This document shows positions 35,858-46,022 of a DNA stretch of 64,000 nucleotides, one piece after another. Where the stretch lies: positions 100,161,872-100,225,871 of the forward strand of contig JAYESD010000005.1 of NCBI GenBank assembly GCA_036927565.1, given 5' to 3'. The stretch's first letter is position 1. Each line of letters starts with the position of its first letter. This DNA is from Tuctoria greenei. Taxonomy: Eukaryota; Streptophyta; Magnoliopsida; Poales; Poaceae. The translations under genes and the position numbers were made by a program. Under the pieces are notes generated by a model. The model had not been told where the DNA came from, searched no databases, and saw nothing but the letters and a program-made list of their open reading frames with translations.

Positions 35858-35890
35858 TATAAATACTCCCCCCCCCCCCCCCCCCCCCCC
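35858..35890 (+). promoter_or_regulatory. TATA box and expanded poly-C tract of LTR B (3')
   Basis: TATAAAT (35858-35864) is followed by ACT and a run of 23 Cs (35868-35890). The 5' LTR has 11 at the same place, so the tract changed length after insertion or in the assembly. Confidence 0.65.
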
Positions 35891-37664
35891 GTCGCAGTGG
35901 ACACCACCCCGAGCCCCCGCCTCTGTTTTCTTTCTTCCGCCACTGCATTGCACCGCCGCAGCCATTCTCGACACGCCGGCCAAACAAGGCAAAGAATCAC
36001 AGTGCTTCCAACAGCAAAAGGTGGTGCAACTAGTTGCTCTTCCTTCCTGTCCAATCACTTGTTTGATTCACTGCTTATATGTGTGGTATTTCGAAGTTCC
36101 TCGACGCTCGCTGGTGAGGTCGCGAAGGGAAGCTTCCTGTTCCACAAGGACAGACCACTCCAAGCCGATTCCATCTTCCTCATTGAAGCAATAAGGTGCG
36201 CAAAGGTACCTAGATGCTTCTTGTAAAGTTCCAGACACTGTCATGCTTCCTAGCTCCTTTATCTCCAGTTTCGCCCAAAATAGTTCATACTAATGTCGAT
36301 AGATTGCCGTTTAAATTCCGTTTCTATGGACGATTAACTGTCAATCCAGTAAGGTATTATCTCCTATACCTCCATGCGCATCACCTCTCAAAAATTGAGA
36401 GAAAGCCATCGAGAAACGAGGTCGGATTTTGAGTTTTAATGCCTCGGATTGAAAACTCGTACCTCGCTGTCGAGTTCAACTTTGCCGACGATTTCTCCCC
36501 AATCTGACCCCCAAATCATCATCCTGGAGTTCCAAGTTACCTTCCCGAGACATTCCCATGCATTTCCGATGAAGACCGACTTCCTAGCTCCACCGTCGCC
36601 GTCGCGCCGCCGTCTCCGGCCATCGCCGGCATGATTGGACCCCACCATTGTCTTTAGCAGTCAATTTTAGGGTGGAGCGGTCACGGCGAGGCCGAGAAGA
36701 GGTCGACACACCCATTCCGGCGAGGCACCGCCGCAGTTTCCGGCGAGGAGCGCCGTCGCGTCGGGAGGTAGATGAAGACGCGGGCCCCACCGGTCAGCGT
36801 AACCCTCTCGCGTGGGATCAGTTGCGGATAGGATCCAGTGTGGCTGCACGGTTAAACCCCGTGACCCCCGGTGTGGCTCCAATCCGATCGGTCGAATTCA
36901 AATGAAGTGGGACCAGCCCCTTTTATTTGAAATTTCCAATAGGAAATTAAATCCAGATTCCATCCCAACTTAGAAAATCCATAACTTCCAGTTGAATTAT
37001 CCAAAAATTTCCAAATAAATTTTGTTAGAACCAGAATAAAGAATACTGTCCAGTGGCGCACTTGAATTTGTATGAAAAGCCAAAGAAATTTCTCCAAAAT
37101 TCAGATAATCGAAATGCTTAAAGGGTTCATTACTACAGTTCTGTTAATTGGAAAATTCCCAATTTTGGTCAGAACCCTATAATTGATACATGTGACCTTC
37201 AGTAAAAATTTCAAGTTATTTGGACATAAAATACTGGGTTGATCTATGTCCCAAACCTCTATGTAGCTATAAATTGAGAAAAATGGAAAAATGAATTTCC
37301 AGAAATTTACCCAAACTTTAAAAATCAGTTTCTTTCTGTAGAAAACTCAAAAAATTGTGAAACAAATTTTTTCTAGAACCAATGAGACCCCCTCTACATG
37401 ATACAACCCTTCGTAGCCATAACCTCTCCAAAAATTTCAACCAAAATTGAAGGAAGCTTACTTCCCATAGTTGTTAAGAATAACAAACATCCATTATCAT
37501 CTCCTGTTCTTTGCAAGAGTATCCCCAATAATATCTAGTATACACCATAAAAATCCCAAAGTCAATTAAGATAATTGTCTTATTGTATCTTAATATACAG
37601 ACCCACCTTAAGCATATTAGTTATTGACAAAATCATTTATACCTAGTATATGCATATCGTGTAG

Positions 37665-38939
37665 TAGCTGAAGTCGAGGAGCAGCCGGAAGCCTTGGAGG
37701 TCCAGCTGCAGAAACTAACATAGACTCAAACTCGCTTTCAGGCAAGCCCCAGTTTGCATTTAAGTACCTTACAGTATTTTATAGTTTTCATTCACCTTAT
37801 GTCTTCAGATGATTGTGCATTACGTTTAAGGTGTTTGACATCCACTTGCATGGCCCACAAATCCTATGGAGTCTTGGGTAGGTCTACGGCCTGTCGAGTA
37901 GACACTGCTATGCTTATGCTCATAGGAATTCGGTAGAAGTTGAGTAGTTGGAATCTACTCACGAGATAGTAATTTTATCACACTGGAGATTCTAGAATAA
38001 CAAAATGGTTTATGAATATGAAATTGAGACTGAGAAGTGGATAGGATGCAGTGAGACGTGGTCTCACGTGTGTAGCCCTGCTTGTGTCGATTGAGGACCG
38101 TTTCGTGTGCGGTGCTGCTGGACAATCTTGAATTGTACCGGCGACATAGTGGAGGAATGGGCTCCAGTAAACTGACATAGCTTGATACTAGTTTGTCGAG
38201 ACATTCTGTTCTTTTTTATAGGCGTGGGTTGAGGGCAGCGAGGTGTAAATCAGCTGGTGGGCACGTTGGAGTATGCCCCATGAAGTGAACTCGTGCTCGT
38301 GACGGATCGACCGGTTCGACATTCGAGTGTTTAGTGAAAGGTGGCCATATACGACTAGTACTGAACTGTTATGTAGGTACTACTGAAAGTACTCGCTGGC
38401 ATTTCTGAAAGTGTGTATGTGTCGTGTTGTTCCGGGTATGTCCTTATTGCAATCACCGTCCCTCACGGTAATAGAGTACCACTTGTTCACTGTATCGTGA
38501 CGTAGTAAATACTAAAGAAGTCGGATGAATATAAGCTTGAACAACCTTGTTTGTCTTAGAGATAGTACAATTAAAAGTTTACAGTTTCCCAATACTTTAG
38601 CTGTAATAGCCTTATGTGCCTTGTGCACGTCATATCATCGGCAAAGCGTTTCTTGTTTGATTGTGGAGTCTATGATGTGCCGTGCCTGAGGAATGTCAGG
38701 TGCTAAATAAAACATGACTATAAGGATCCACTTATAGTCGAGTCCTTATGCTTTACTTACCTATGTTCAGTACTCATCCTTGCATATGTCTAGTGAGACT
38801 GGTTAGTCTTGTGGAGCCTTATGCTCACGTTTGTAGTTAACAAGTTTTTGCATATTATACGACTGATGACGGTTTTAATGACGAGGCTGCACACCCTCCA
38901 GGGTTTACAGCCGAGTGGGTACCCTGCACGTTGCCGTGA
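37665..38939 (+). other. Exon-like coding blocks inside element B 3' LTR
   Basis: Block 1, 37665-37763, is 99 nt, one base shorter than in the other three LTRs. The deletion breaks the frame before GKPQFAFK. Block 2, 37831-37877 (47 nt), is conserved and reads CLTSTCMAHKSYGVL. Block 3, 38854-38939 (86 nt), is still open and reads TAEWVPCTLP then TGA, but its acceptor AG has become AT. This copy looks inactivated after insertion. Confidence 0.45.
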
Positions 38940-39188
38940 ATTGTGTGTTGCTAGTGCAAACTATCCGGGACATAGATGACTTTTCTTTTGCATAGCTAGT
39001 GCTGAGAGTGTAGCTATGATGTATAGTTCTCTTTCCTTCCGCTAGTACTTTTAAAACTTCCGCTGTGCTTGTCAATAAAGACTTGGTATTTTAAATTTGT
39101 TCTCGTTCTATTCTTGTATACTGTTAGGTGTCGCATCGCACGACACCACCCAATGAGATCCTTGGCGATCGGGATTCCTGTCCCCGCA

Positions 39189-41830
39189 GACGAGGTCGGA
39201 TTTCAAGTTTTCCCCGCCGCCACGAAGAATCCGTCAGTCCACCATCGAAGTCGACTTTGCCGGCGATTTCATCCCTTTTTCTCCACATGGTCATCTTCCT
39301 CATGCTTCCAGGAACGTTCCCAGCCTTTCCCCGAGCTTCTTGCGCCATTCCCAAACGATTCCGCTCTGCCGCCGCCGTCGCACGCTCACCTCCGGTCGTC
39401 GCCGTCAGAATTGGACCTCAGCAGCATGTAGCACACCTGATTTTAGGGCTAGCCGGTCACGGCTGAGCCGAGAGGAGGTCGACGCAGCCATCCCGGCGAG
39501 CTCTCCAGCGCTGCGCCGGTTCGGCCGAGCTGCGCATCGCAAGGTTGAAGACAACCGGCGGGCCCCGCCTGTCAGCGGTTCTTTCAACCGCGCGGATCAG
39601 CTTGGCTGTTTGATCCGGTGCGGCTGCGAGGTAAATCCGTGGCCCTCGGTGCGGCTTTGCTCTGATTGGTCCATTTAAATGGAGTGGGGCCAGCGGGTTT
39701 ATTTAAACTTTCCAATAAGGATATAATTCCAGGTTTTGAGCAAACTTCAAAAATACATTACTGCTAGTAGAATTGCTCAAAAACTTCCAAATAAATTCTG
39801 ATAGACTCATCTTGATCTCTAGTCTGCAGTGGTGCAATTTGTTAGACATGAAACTCCCAGAATTTTTATAAGTAATTCCATTGAGCTAATTAAGTACTCA
39901 TGTGATGTTAATTGGAAAATTCCCAATTTTGGTTAGGACACTCATAAAAATACACTTGATATCCAGTAAAAATTTCAAGTTAATTGGACTTTAATTATTG
40001 GGATGATCAGTGTTCCAAATCTCTATGTAGCTGAAAATTAAGAAAAGTACAGAACCATTTTCAGCTTTTTCCCCAAATTTGTAAATTCAGTTTCTTCCTG
40101 TAGGAAGCTCAGAAGAATGTGAAACAATTTTTCTCAGAACCAGTGAGACCCCCTCTACCATGGCAATCCTCTTTTAGCCATGAAAATGCTCCAGAATTAC
40201 ATCAAAAACTCAGAGAAGCCTTTTAATTGTTGGAATTTTAGAGACAACAAGCTTCCTTGAACATCTCCAATTTTTTGTCCAGGTCTTCCGCATAGAACCT
40301 AGTGTCCACTGTAAAAATACCAAAGACAATTAAAATCATTTACATATCTGATCAGTATTTATAAGATCTCCTCTATAGTTTCTATATCACTCATGTACTT
40401 TATGTATTGCATATCATATAGTGACCGAGATCAAGGAGGACCCGGAGGCCTTGGATAGCATCCTCCCAGAATCTAACTTCCCCTCTGACTCACAACTAGG
40501 CAAGCCCTGGTTTGCATTTAAGTGCTATTTCAAAGTTTCTATTTGTATCACATAACACAAGGATGATGTTTGTGCATTAGGGCTAAGGTGCTTGTTACTC
40601 CACTTGCATGACCCACAAATCCCATGGAGTATTGGGTAGGTCTACAGCCCGATGAGTAGAAACTGCTATGCTTAAGTTTCAGGAGTCCGGTAGAAGTCGA
40701 GTAGTTGGAATCTACTCGCGTGATAGGACTTTATCACACGGGAAAGAATTTGGTCAATGAATATGAAATTGAGACCGAGCAGTGGGTAGGATGCAGCGGG
40801 ACGTGGTCTCACGTGCGTAACCCTGCTTGTGTTGATTGAGGACCGATCTGTGTGCGGCCCTGCTGGACAAGTTTGAACTGTACCAGATGCGTACTGGCTA
40901 TATGGAAACTTGGAAACCGATGTAACTGGTTGACCTGGGTGTCAAGGTTTACCCTACCGTTTTATAGGAGTGGGCTAAGGGTAGCAAGTTGTAAATCTGC
41001 CAGCGGGCATCGAAGATGCTCCGCGCGAGGACCTCCTGCCTGTTATGGAAGGACCGGTTCGGCATTTGGGTTTCCTTTGAAAGGTTGCTGCATACAACAT
41101 AGTATTGAAGTGTGATATGATTCACTTCCAAAATGGGTGTATGTGACATGTTATCCGGGTGTGTCCTGATTGCAATCATCATCCCTCGCGGTTATTTGAG
41201 TACCGCTTGTTCACTGCGCTGTACGTAGTAAATACTAAAGAAGTCAGGAGAATATGATATGGGAATTATAATTGATTTGAAACTTTGGTTGCTGTCAATT
41301 ATGCTCACTAATGTTATTTTATTAAACTTGTAAGCTGCTGTTAATAACTTGAAAATTAAGGATCAACATTTAGGTGAGTCACTTTACTGCAAAATTTATG
41401 CTTATGTTAAGTATCCCTGCATATAGAGTTCCCTGTTTAGGTGACACTGTTAAGTCTTGCTGAGCCCTTCGTGCTCACGGTTGCTATATTAAGTTGTTTG
41501 CAGGTGATATGTATGAGGAAGGGCCCGAAAAATAGGCGACGGCCCCGTCGGGGTATACCGCAGAGTGGGAGCCCTGCACACCGCCGTAAATTTATGTGTG
41601 GCTAGTGTGCAGCATCCGCGGGCTAGATGGTTGTACTTTTGCATAGCTAAGCTGAGAGTTTAGCTATGAGTATTATCTTCCGCTGTACATTAAATATTGT
41701 AAAATGCTTCCACTGTTTATATAAATTAAACTTTGTATTTTGTCGTATTCTTTTCGTGTGTGCTGTTGGGTGCCGCATCGCATGGCACCACCCTCTGCCA
41801 TTTCAGGAATGTGTGGACCCAGATCTCACA
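39189..41830 (+). mobile_element. Element A 3' LTR, right part
   Basis: The homology to the 5' LTR of A resumes at GACGAGGTCGGATTTC, matching 11419 onward, and runs to about 41830 (ATCTCACA). It begins with the right target duplication of B. The last few bases are ambiguous because the following GCC also matches the base triplet after the 5' LTR. Confidence 0.85.
40422..41589 (+). other. Exon-like coding blocks inside element A 3' LTR
   Basis: Block 1, 40422-40521 (100 nt), reads TEIKEDPEALDSILPESN and then LGKPWFAFK. The block before GTAGGT ends at 40635 and is 48 nt, as in the 5' LTR of A. The last block, 41504-41589 (86 nt, after TTTGCAG), reads YTAEWEPCTPP and TAA at its end but has one TAG inside. 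Lengths and phases match the other LTRs. Confidence 0.45.
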
Positions 41831-41837
41831 GCCAGAT

Positions 41838-42119
41838 TGTGACATTCTGGCTCAAGGTTTAATAGGATTGATAGAATAACTCATACCACCAAGGTATACC
41901 TTCTTTTTCGGGAGCCCACCTGCAAAGAACTCTGAGGTTAGGCGTGCTTGGCCCGGAGCAATTTACGAATGGGTGACCGACCGGGAAGCCTTCCTGGGTG
42001 CGTACGAGTGAGGACAAAATGCGCAGGAAAGACGAGTGTTGGTTTATGGGGCTAGTCTGTGATCCTAGAGAGCTGCCTGAAGTAATGATCACCAGGCCCG
42101 TAGTGGATGGGATGTTACA
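41838..42119 (+). mobile_element. Cassandra 5' LTR
   Basis: 282 bp, TGTGACATTCTGG to GATGTTACA. It is clearly similar to the second LTR, with scattered substitutions. The 5S-like segment is inside at about 41885-42002. Confidence 0.85.
41885..42002 (+). other. 5S rRNA-derived segment in Cassandra 5' LTR
   Basis: The stretch AAGAACTCTGAGGTTAGGCG, then TGCTTGGCCC, GAATGGGTGACCGACCGGGA and AGCCTTCCTGGGTGCG closely resembles plant 5S rRNA. It covers the internal polymerase III box A (near AGGTTAGGCGTGCTTGG) and box C (near ATGGGTGACC). The 5' third is more diverged. It is a retrotransposon promoter region, not a ribosomal gene. Confidence 0.8.
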
Positions 42120-42122
42120 TAA

Positions 42123-42134
42123 TGGTAGCAGAGC
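42123..42134 (+). promoter_or_regulatory. Primer binding site of Cassandra
   Basis: TGGTAGCAGAGC, one base different from the TGGTATCAGAGC of the other elements, three bases after the LTR end. Confidence 0.75.
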
Positions 42135-42308
42135 TGACCCTTGCGGTTTCATGGGTGCATACGGGTCATGGATGTGGGTACGTATGCATGACCGGTGGAT
42201 CTTCTAGGAGGGACACGGTATGGTACATATGCCAGTACTGAACGTATAGACGTGGCCAAGAGGGGACGTTCCTGGCTTGACAGTTTACCGACGAGGACAT
42301 CATTCTTC

Positions 42309-42320
42309 TAAGGGGGGTGG
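42309..42320 (+). promoter_or_regulatory. Polypurine tract of Cassandra
   Basis: TAAGGGGGGTGG, two bases before the second LTR at 42323. Confidence 0.7.
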
Positions 42321-42322
42321 AT

Positions 42323-42604
42323 TGTGACATCCTGGCTCAAGGCATAATAGGATTGATAGAATAACTCATACCATTGAGGTATACCATCTTTTTTCGAAAG
42401 CTTACCTGCAAAGAACTCTAAGGTTAAGTGTGCTTATCCCAGAGTAATTTATGGATGGATGACCAACCGGGAAGTTTTCCGGGTGCGCACGAGTGAGGAA
42501 AACATGCGCAGAAAAGACTAGTGTTGGTTTGTGAGGCTAGTCTGTGATCCTAGAGAGTTGTCTGGAGTAACGACCGCCAAACCCATAGTGGCAGGGCTGT
42601 TACA
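42323..42604 (+). mobile_element. Cassandra 3' LTR with 5S-derived segment
   Basis: 282 bp, same length as the first LTR. The 5S-like part is about 42369-42488 (AAGAACTCTAAGGTTAAGTG, ATGGATGACCAACCGGGAAG). Confidence 0.85.
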
Positions 42605-43945
42605 ACCACAAATTCAATGACCGTGAAATTTTCAGAGATGATAGAAAATCAAGTTGTGAAGACAACCCAAAAAGAGTCATGTCAAAAGGATATGTCAAAC
42701 TTGAGTTATGATAAAACCACCGAAACAAGGTAGTGTTGTGCAGAAACTCAACGAAAAAGACTTGAAGAAAACAAGTCGAACGAACAAGGCAAAAAAGCTC
42801 CTTTAGACTACGAATTTTATTGATCAAAACTCACAAGGAACAGACCAAAAGTCGTCTACCACAAGCTCTGGCCTCCATTTCTTATATAACCAGCCCTTAG
42901 GCCAACCCAAACCTAATTAGGACTCCAATACTACTCAATTCACGAATCAAAACTTCCTATAACTGCTCAAGACTCTTCTATACGCAGATAGAAGCAATCC
43001 TAAGACTTCCAAACACCTTAGGAACGTATCCCACATTCCTAAAAAAAACCAACTTCGTGACTCACACAAAATCCTATCGTAACCAACTCGATACTCTCCA
43101 TATCCGAGCCAATATCCGAATCCGCCGCAACCAGAGTCATAATCCGATACAATTGGATCCTTCCAACCAATTCTTCATGTCCAAATCCCATATTGGAAAC
43201 ATGTCGCCAAGTCCATGCACTCCATGCATATGTGCAAACACCTTCCAACGACGTCCAATTTCCTTCACATGCATTGCCCTTGATTCAATCATCCCGCGTG
43301 ACCTCCTGATCAGCTCAACCACAGTTCCTCCCGAACATGGTTGTTGGAACCTCATCTCCTCTCTGAGAATAGTCCAATGGATCCCGTCACCAGTCATGTC
43401 TTGAACTCAAGCAACACCTGCACATGAATAAACAACCAATACTTCCGAGCACAAGCCCTCGACTTGACTCTCGTTAGTTCCGAAACCAATACACCTTGCG
43501 TGAGCACCTCATATAAGCATGTTGCAAACCATAGCAAAATAATGTCAAAAATATTCAGCCAAAATGCACCAAAAAATTAGTAAATGAATACTAAGCAAGA
43601 TGTCCTAGAATATAAACCAAGTTCCAAACATTTCACAGTAAAAGTAGGTACATTGCAATAAACCTCTGAACCTTGCAAAAGCTAACCAGAGCTTGAGTCG
43701 AAGCTTAGTAAAGCTAGTCGGACCTAGCGCCGGAGCATACCAAAGCTAGTCGGACCTAGTGCCGGAGCTTACCAAAGGTAGTCGGACCTAGCACCAGAGC
43801 TTACCAAAGCTAGTCAGACCTAGACAAAGAAGTCGGATCTTACATCGGACCTTGCCGGAGCTACCCAGGACAAGTCAGACCTATTGTCGGACCTTGTCGA
43901 AGCTCGGACCTAGACTCGGACCTTGATGACGTATTCAAAACTTTT
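42605..43945 (-). mobile_element. SIRE(-) 5' LTR, continuation (U3 side)
   Basis: This is non-coding DNA with a TATATAAG box on the minus strand at about 42881-42888 and the composition of a copia LTR. I infer it is the rest of the LTR that begins at 9952: it directly follows the A plus Cassandra block, and the bases flanking that block are ACAAC (10276-10280) and ACCAC (42605-42609). A 32-bp tandem repeat occupies 43710-43840. The LTR's far end is missing, because coding sequence of another SIRE element appears by about 43960. Confidence 0.5.
43710..43840. repeat. 32-bp tandem repeat, ~4 units
   Basis: Units start at 43710, 43742, 43774 and 43806 and contain AGCTAGTCGGACCTAG followed by CGCCGGAGCTTACC. 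More diverged GTCGGACCTTG-like pieces continue to 43925. This is presumably a U3 repeat of the minus-strand SIRE LTR. Confidence 0.75.
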
Positions 43946-43958
43946 GTCGCCATAGCCA

Positions 43959-46022
43959 ATGTATTCAACACACATAGGTCTCACAAACACCTACGCCTAC
44001 CATGTTTTCGACAAAACCTCCGATTGTGTTGAAATCGCACGTGACTTGGTGTTTGATGAAACTAATGGCCCCCAAGTGGAGAAAGTTGATCAATGTGTGC
44101 TAGATGAAGAAGAGGCACAATTTGTTGCGTTGAGAAGGATGGCGCTTGGTGATGTAAGACCTCAAGAGCAACAAGGCCAAAGTGACCCAACTCCATCACA
44201 AGAGGTGCCCCAGGCACAAGATCAAGTCTAAGATCCCCAATATCAACAACTTAATCAAGATCACCATGATCAAGAAACTGAAGATCAAGATGTTGGCAAT
44301 GGTCAATGGGGAGACTATGATAATGAAGGAGATTAAGAAGTTGACTCAAGACTAAGTGTACCACAACCAATAGTTCATCAATGTGTTCAACGGGATCATC
44401 CTGTTGACAACATCCTCAAGGACATCTCAAAGGGGGTAATGACTCGATCTCGTATGGCTAAATTTTGTGCTCACTATTCTTTTGTGTCCTACTTAGAGCC
44501 ATTTAAGGTTGAAGATGCCTTACGAGATCCGGATTGGGTAATGGCCATGCAAAAGGAGCTCAACAACTTCAAGAGGAACAAAGTATGGGAGCTCGTGAGA
44601 AGATCTAATGCCAATGTGGTAGGAACCAAGTTGGTCTTCCGCAACAAGCAAGATGAGCATGGCGTGGTAACAAGAAACAAAGCTAGACTCATAGACAAAG
44701 GATACTCTCAAGTCGAAGGTTTGGATTTCGATGAAACTTTTACTCCTGTAGCTAGTCTTGAATCTATTCGAATATTATTGGCCTATGCTACACACAACGA
44801 TCTCAAGTTGTTTCAAATGGACGTGAAAAGTGTCTTCCTCAATGGACCAATCAAGGAGGAGGTGTATGTGGAGCAACCACTCGGCTTCGAGGACGATAAG
44901 TATCGTAACCATGTTTTTAATCTTCACAAAGCTCTCTATGGCCTCAAACAAGCTCCTAGAGCTTGGTATGAGTGCCCTAGGGACTTTCTCATTGATAATG
45001 GTTTTAAGATAGGAAAGGCCGATTATACACTCTTTACCAAGAACATGGATGATTATTTATTTGTATGCCAAATTTATGTTGGCAACATAATATTTGGTTC
45101 TACTAATAGATCTCTTTGTGAAGAGTTTAGCAAAATCATGATGGAAGGATTTGAGGTGTCAATGATGGGGGAGTTGAAGTTCTTTTTAGGTTTCCAAGTG
45201 AAACAACTCAAGGGAGGCACCTTCATATGTCAAACCAAGTATACTCAAGACATTCTCAAGAAGTTTTTCATGGAGAAGGCATCAAGACGCCAATGGCAAC
45301 GAATGGACATATTGATCTCAACCAAGACAGCCATAGCGTCGACCAAAAGGTATACTGCTCCATGATTGGATCACTTCTTTGCCTTTGTGCATCTAGGCCC
45401 GATATTATGATAAGTGTTTGAATGTGTGCAAGGTTTCAAGCCGCTCCTAAGGAGTGTCACTTGACAGCCGTAAAGAGAATCTTGCGCTATTTAGTTCATA
45501 CACCTAAACTAGGGTTGTGGTATCCCAAAGAGTCCACGTTTAACCTCATCGGATACTTCGATGCGGATTATGCCGGATGCTAAGTGGATAGGAAGAGTAC
45601 CTCCAGGACTTGCCAATTCTTGGGCAGGTCCCTAGTGTCATGGTCATCCAAGAAGCAAAATTCCATTGTCATATCCACAGCCTGAGCGGAGTATGTCATA
45701 GCCGGAAGTTGTTGTGCACAACTTCTTTGGATGCGACAAACTCTAGGGGACTATAGTCTCAATATGAACCATATTCTGCTCCTATGCAACAATGAGAGTG
45801 CCATCAAGATTGCCCATAACCCCGTTGAACACTCTAAAATAAAACAAAATGACATCTAACACCATTTCTAGAGAGGCCATTCTATGAAGGGATATATTGT
45901 CATTTCACATGTGAGAGCCGAAAAACAACTAGCCGGTATATTCACCATGTCACTAGATGAAAAATGTTTTTGCGAACTTAGGAATGAACTAAATATCATT
46001 GATTCTGGAAATGTGGCTTGAT
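43959..46022 (+). pseudogene. Copia RT and RNase H of SIRE(+)
   Basis: The start is the tail of integrase (YAYHVFDKTSDCVEIARDLV). RT follows: [53 protein letters not shown] and [20 protein letters not shown]. The active-site box reads [15 protein letters not shown], so the YVDD is YVGN and both catalytic Asp are lost. A frameshift near 45280 precedes the RNase H domain ([29 protein letters not shown]), which has several stops. The end is CELRNELNIIDSGNVA with TGA at 46020. Clearly inactive. Confidence 0.85.

Larger units (their letters stand above)
22882..39188 (+). mobile_element. Tekay-lineage chromovirus B, full length, nested in A
   Basis: This is a complete 16.3-kb element with LTRs of 4269 and 4241 bp, both starting TGTAAAATCCC and ending CA. 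It is flanked by GACAA (22877-22881) and GACGA (39189-39193). The uninterrupted copy of the target in the 5' LTR of A reads GAGACGAGGTCGG, so the left duplication has one mutation. It has a primer site, leader, ORF0, gag, pol with chromodomain and polypurine tract. The pol frame from 30816 to 34886 carries stop codons but no frameshift, so B decayed less than A. Confidence 0.92.
34948..39188 (+). mobile_element. Element B 3' LTR (4.24 kb)
   Basis: It aligns end to end with 22882-27150 and is much more similar to it than either is to the LTRs of A. It ends TGTCCCCGCA at 39188. Differences include small indels, the longer C run at 35868-35890 and a one-base deletion in the first exon-like block. 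It is followed by GACGA, the right target duplication. Confidence 0.92.
10281..41830 (+). mobile_element. Tekay-lineage chromovirus A (Ty3/gypsy), split by element B
   Basis: Element A has a 5' LTR at 10281-14097, a primer site, a leader, an accessory ORF0, gag, pol with a C-terminal chromodomain, a polypurine tract and a 3' LTR. The 3' LTR is in two parts, 21759-22881 and 39189-41830, because element B lies inside it. The order RT-RNase H-integrase-chromodomain plus LTRs near 3.8 kb indicates the Tekay/Del clade. The two LTRs are clearly diverged, with many substitutions and small indels, so the insertion is old. All genes are broken. Confidence 0.85.
41838..42604 (+). mobile_element. Cassandra-type TRIM retrotransposon, complete
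   Basis: This small non-coding LTR element is 767 bp. Its two 282-bp LTRs (41838-42119 and 42323-42604) start TGTGACAT and end GTTACA. The internal part of ~200 bases has a primer site TGGTAGCAGAGC and a polypurine tract. Each LTR contains a 5S-rRNA-like segment, the defining trait of Cassandra. There is no coding capacity, so it would depend on proteins of other elements. Its immediate flanks (CAGAT left, ACCAC right) do not match. Confidence 0.85.

Noticed and set aside
10276..41835. Direct 5-base target duplication for element A alone
   Set aside because: ACAAC on the left and GCCAG on the right do not match. The better match is with the bases after Cassandra.
41885..42488. 5S ribosomal RNA genes
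   Set aside because: The 5S-like sequence lies inside both LTRs of a small retrotransposon, is diverged and lacks the normal tandem 5S context.
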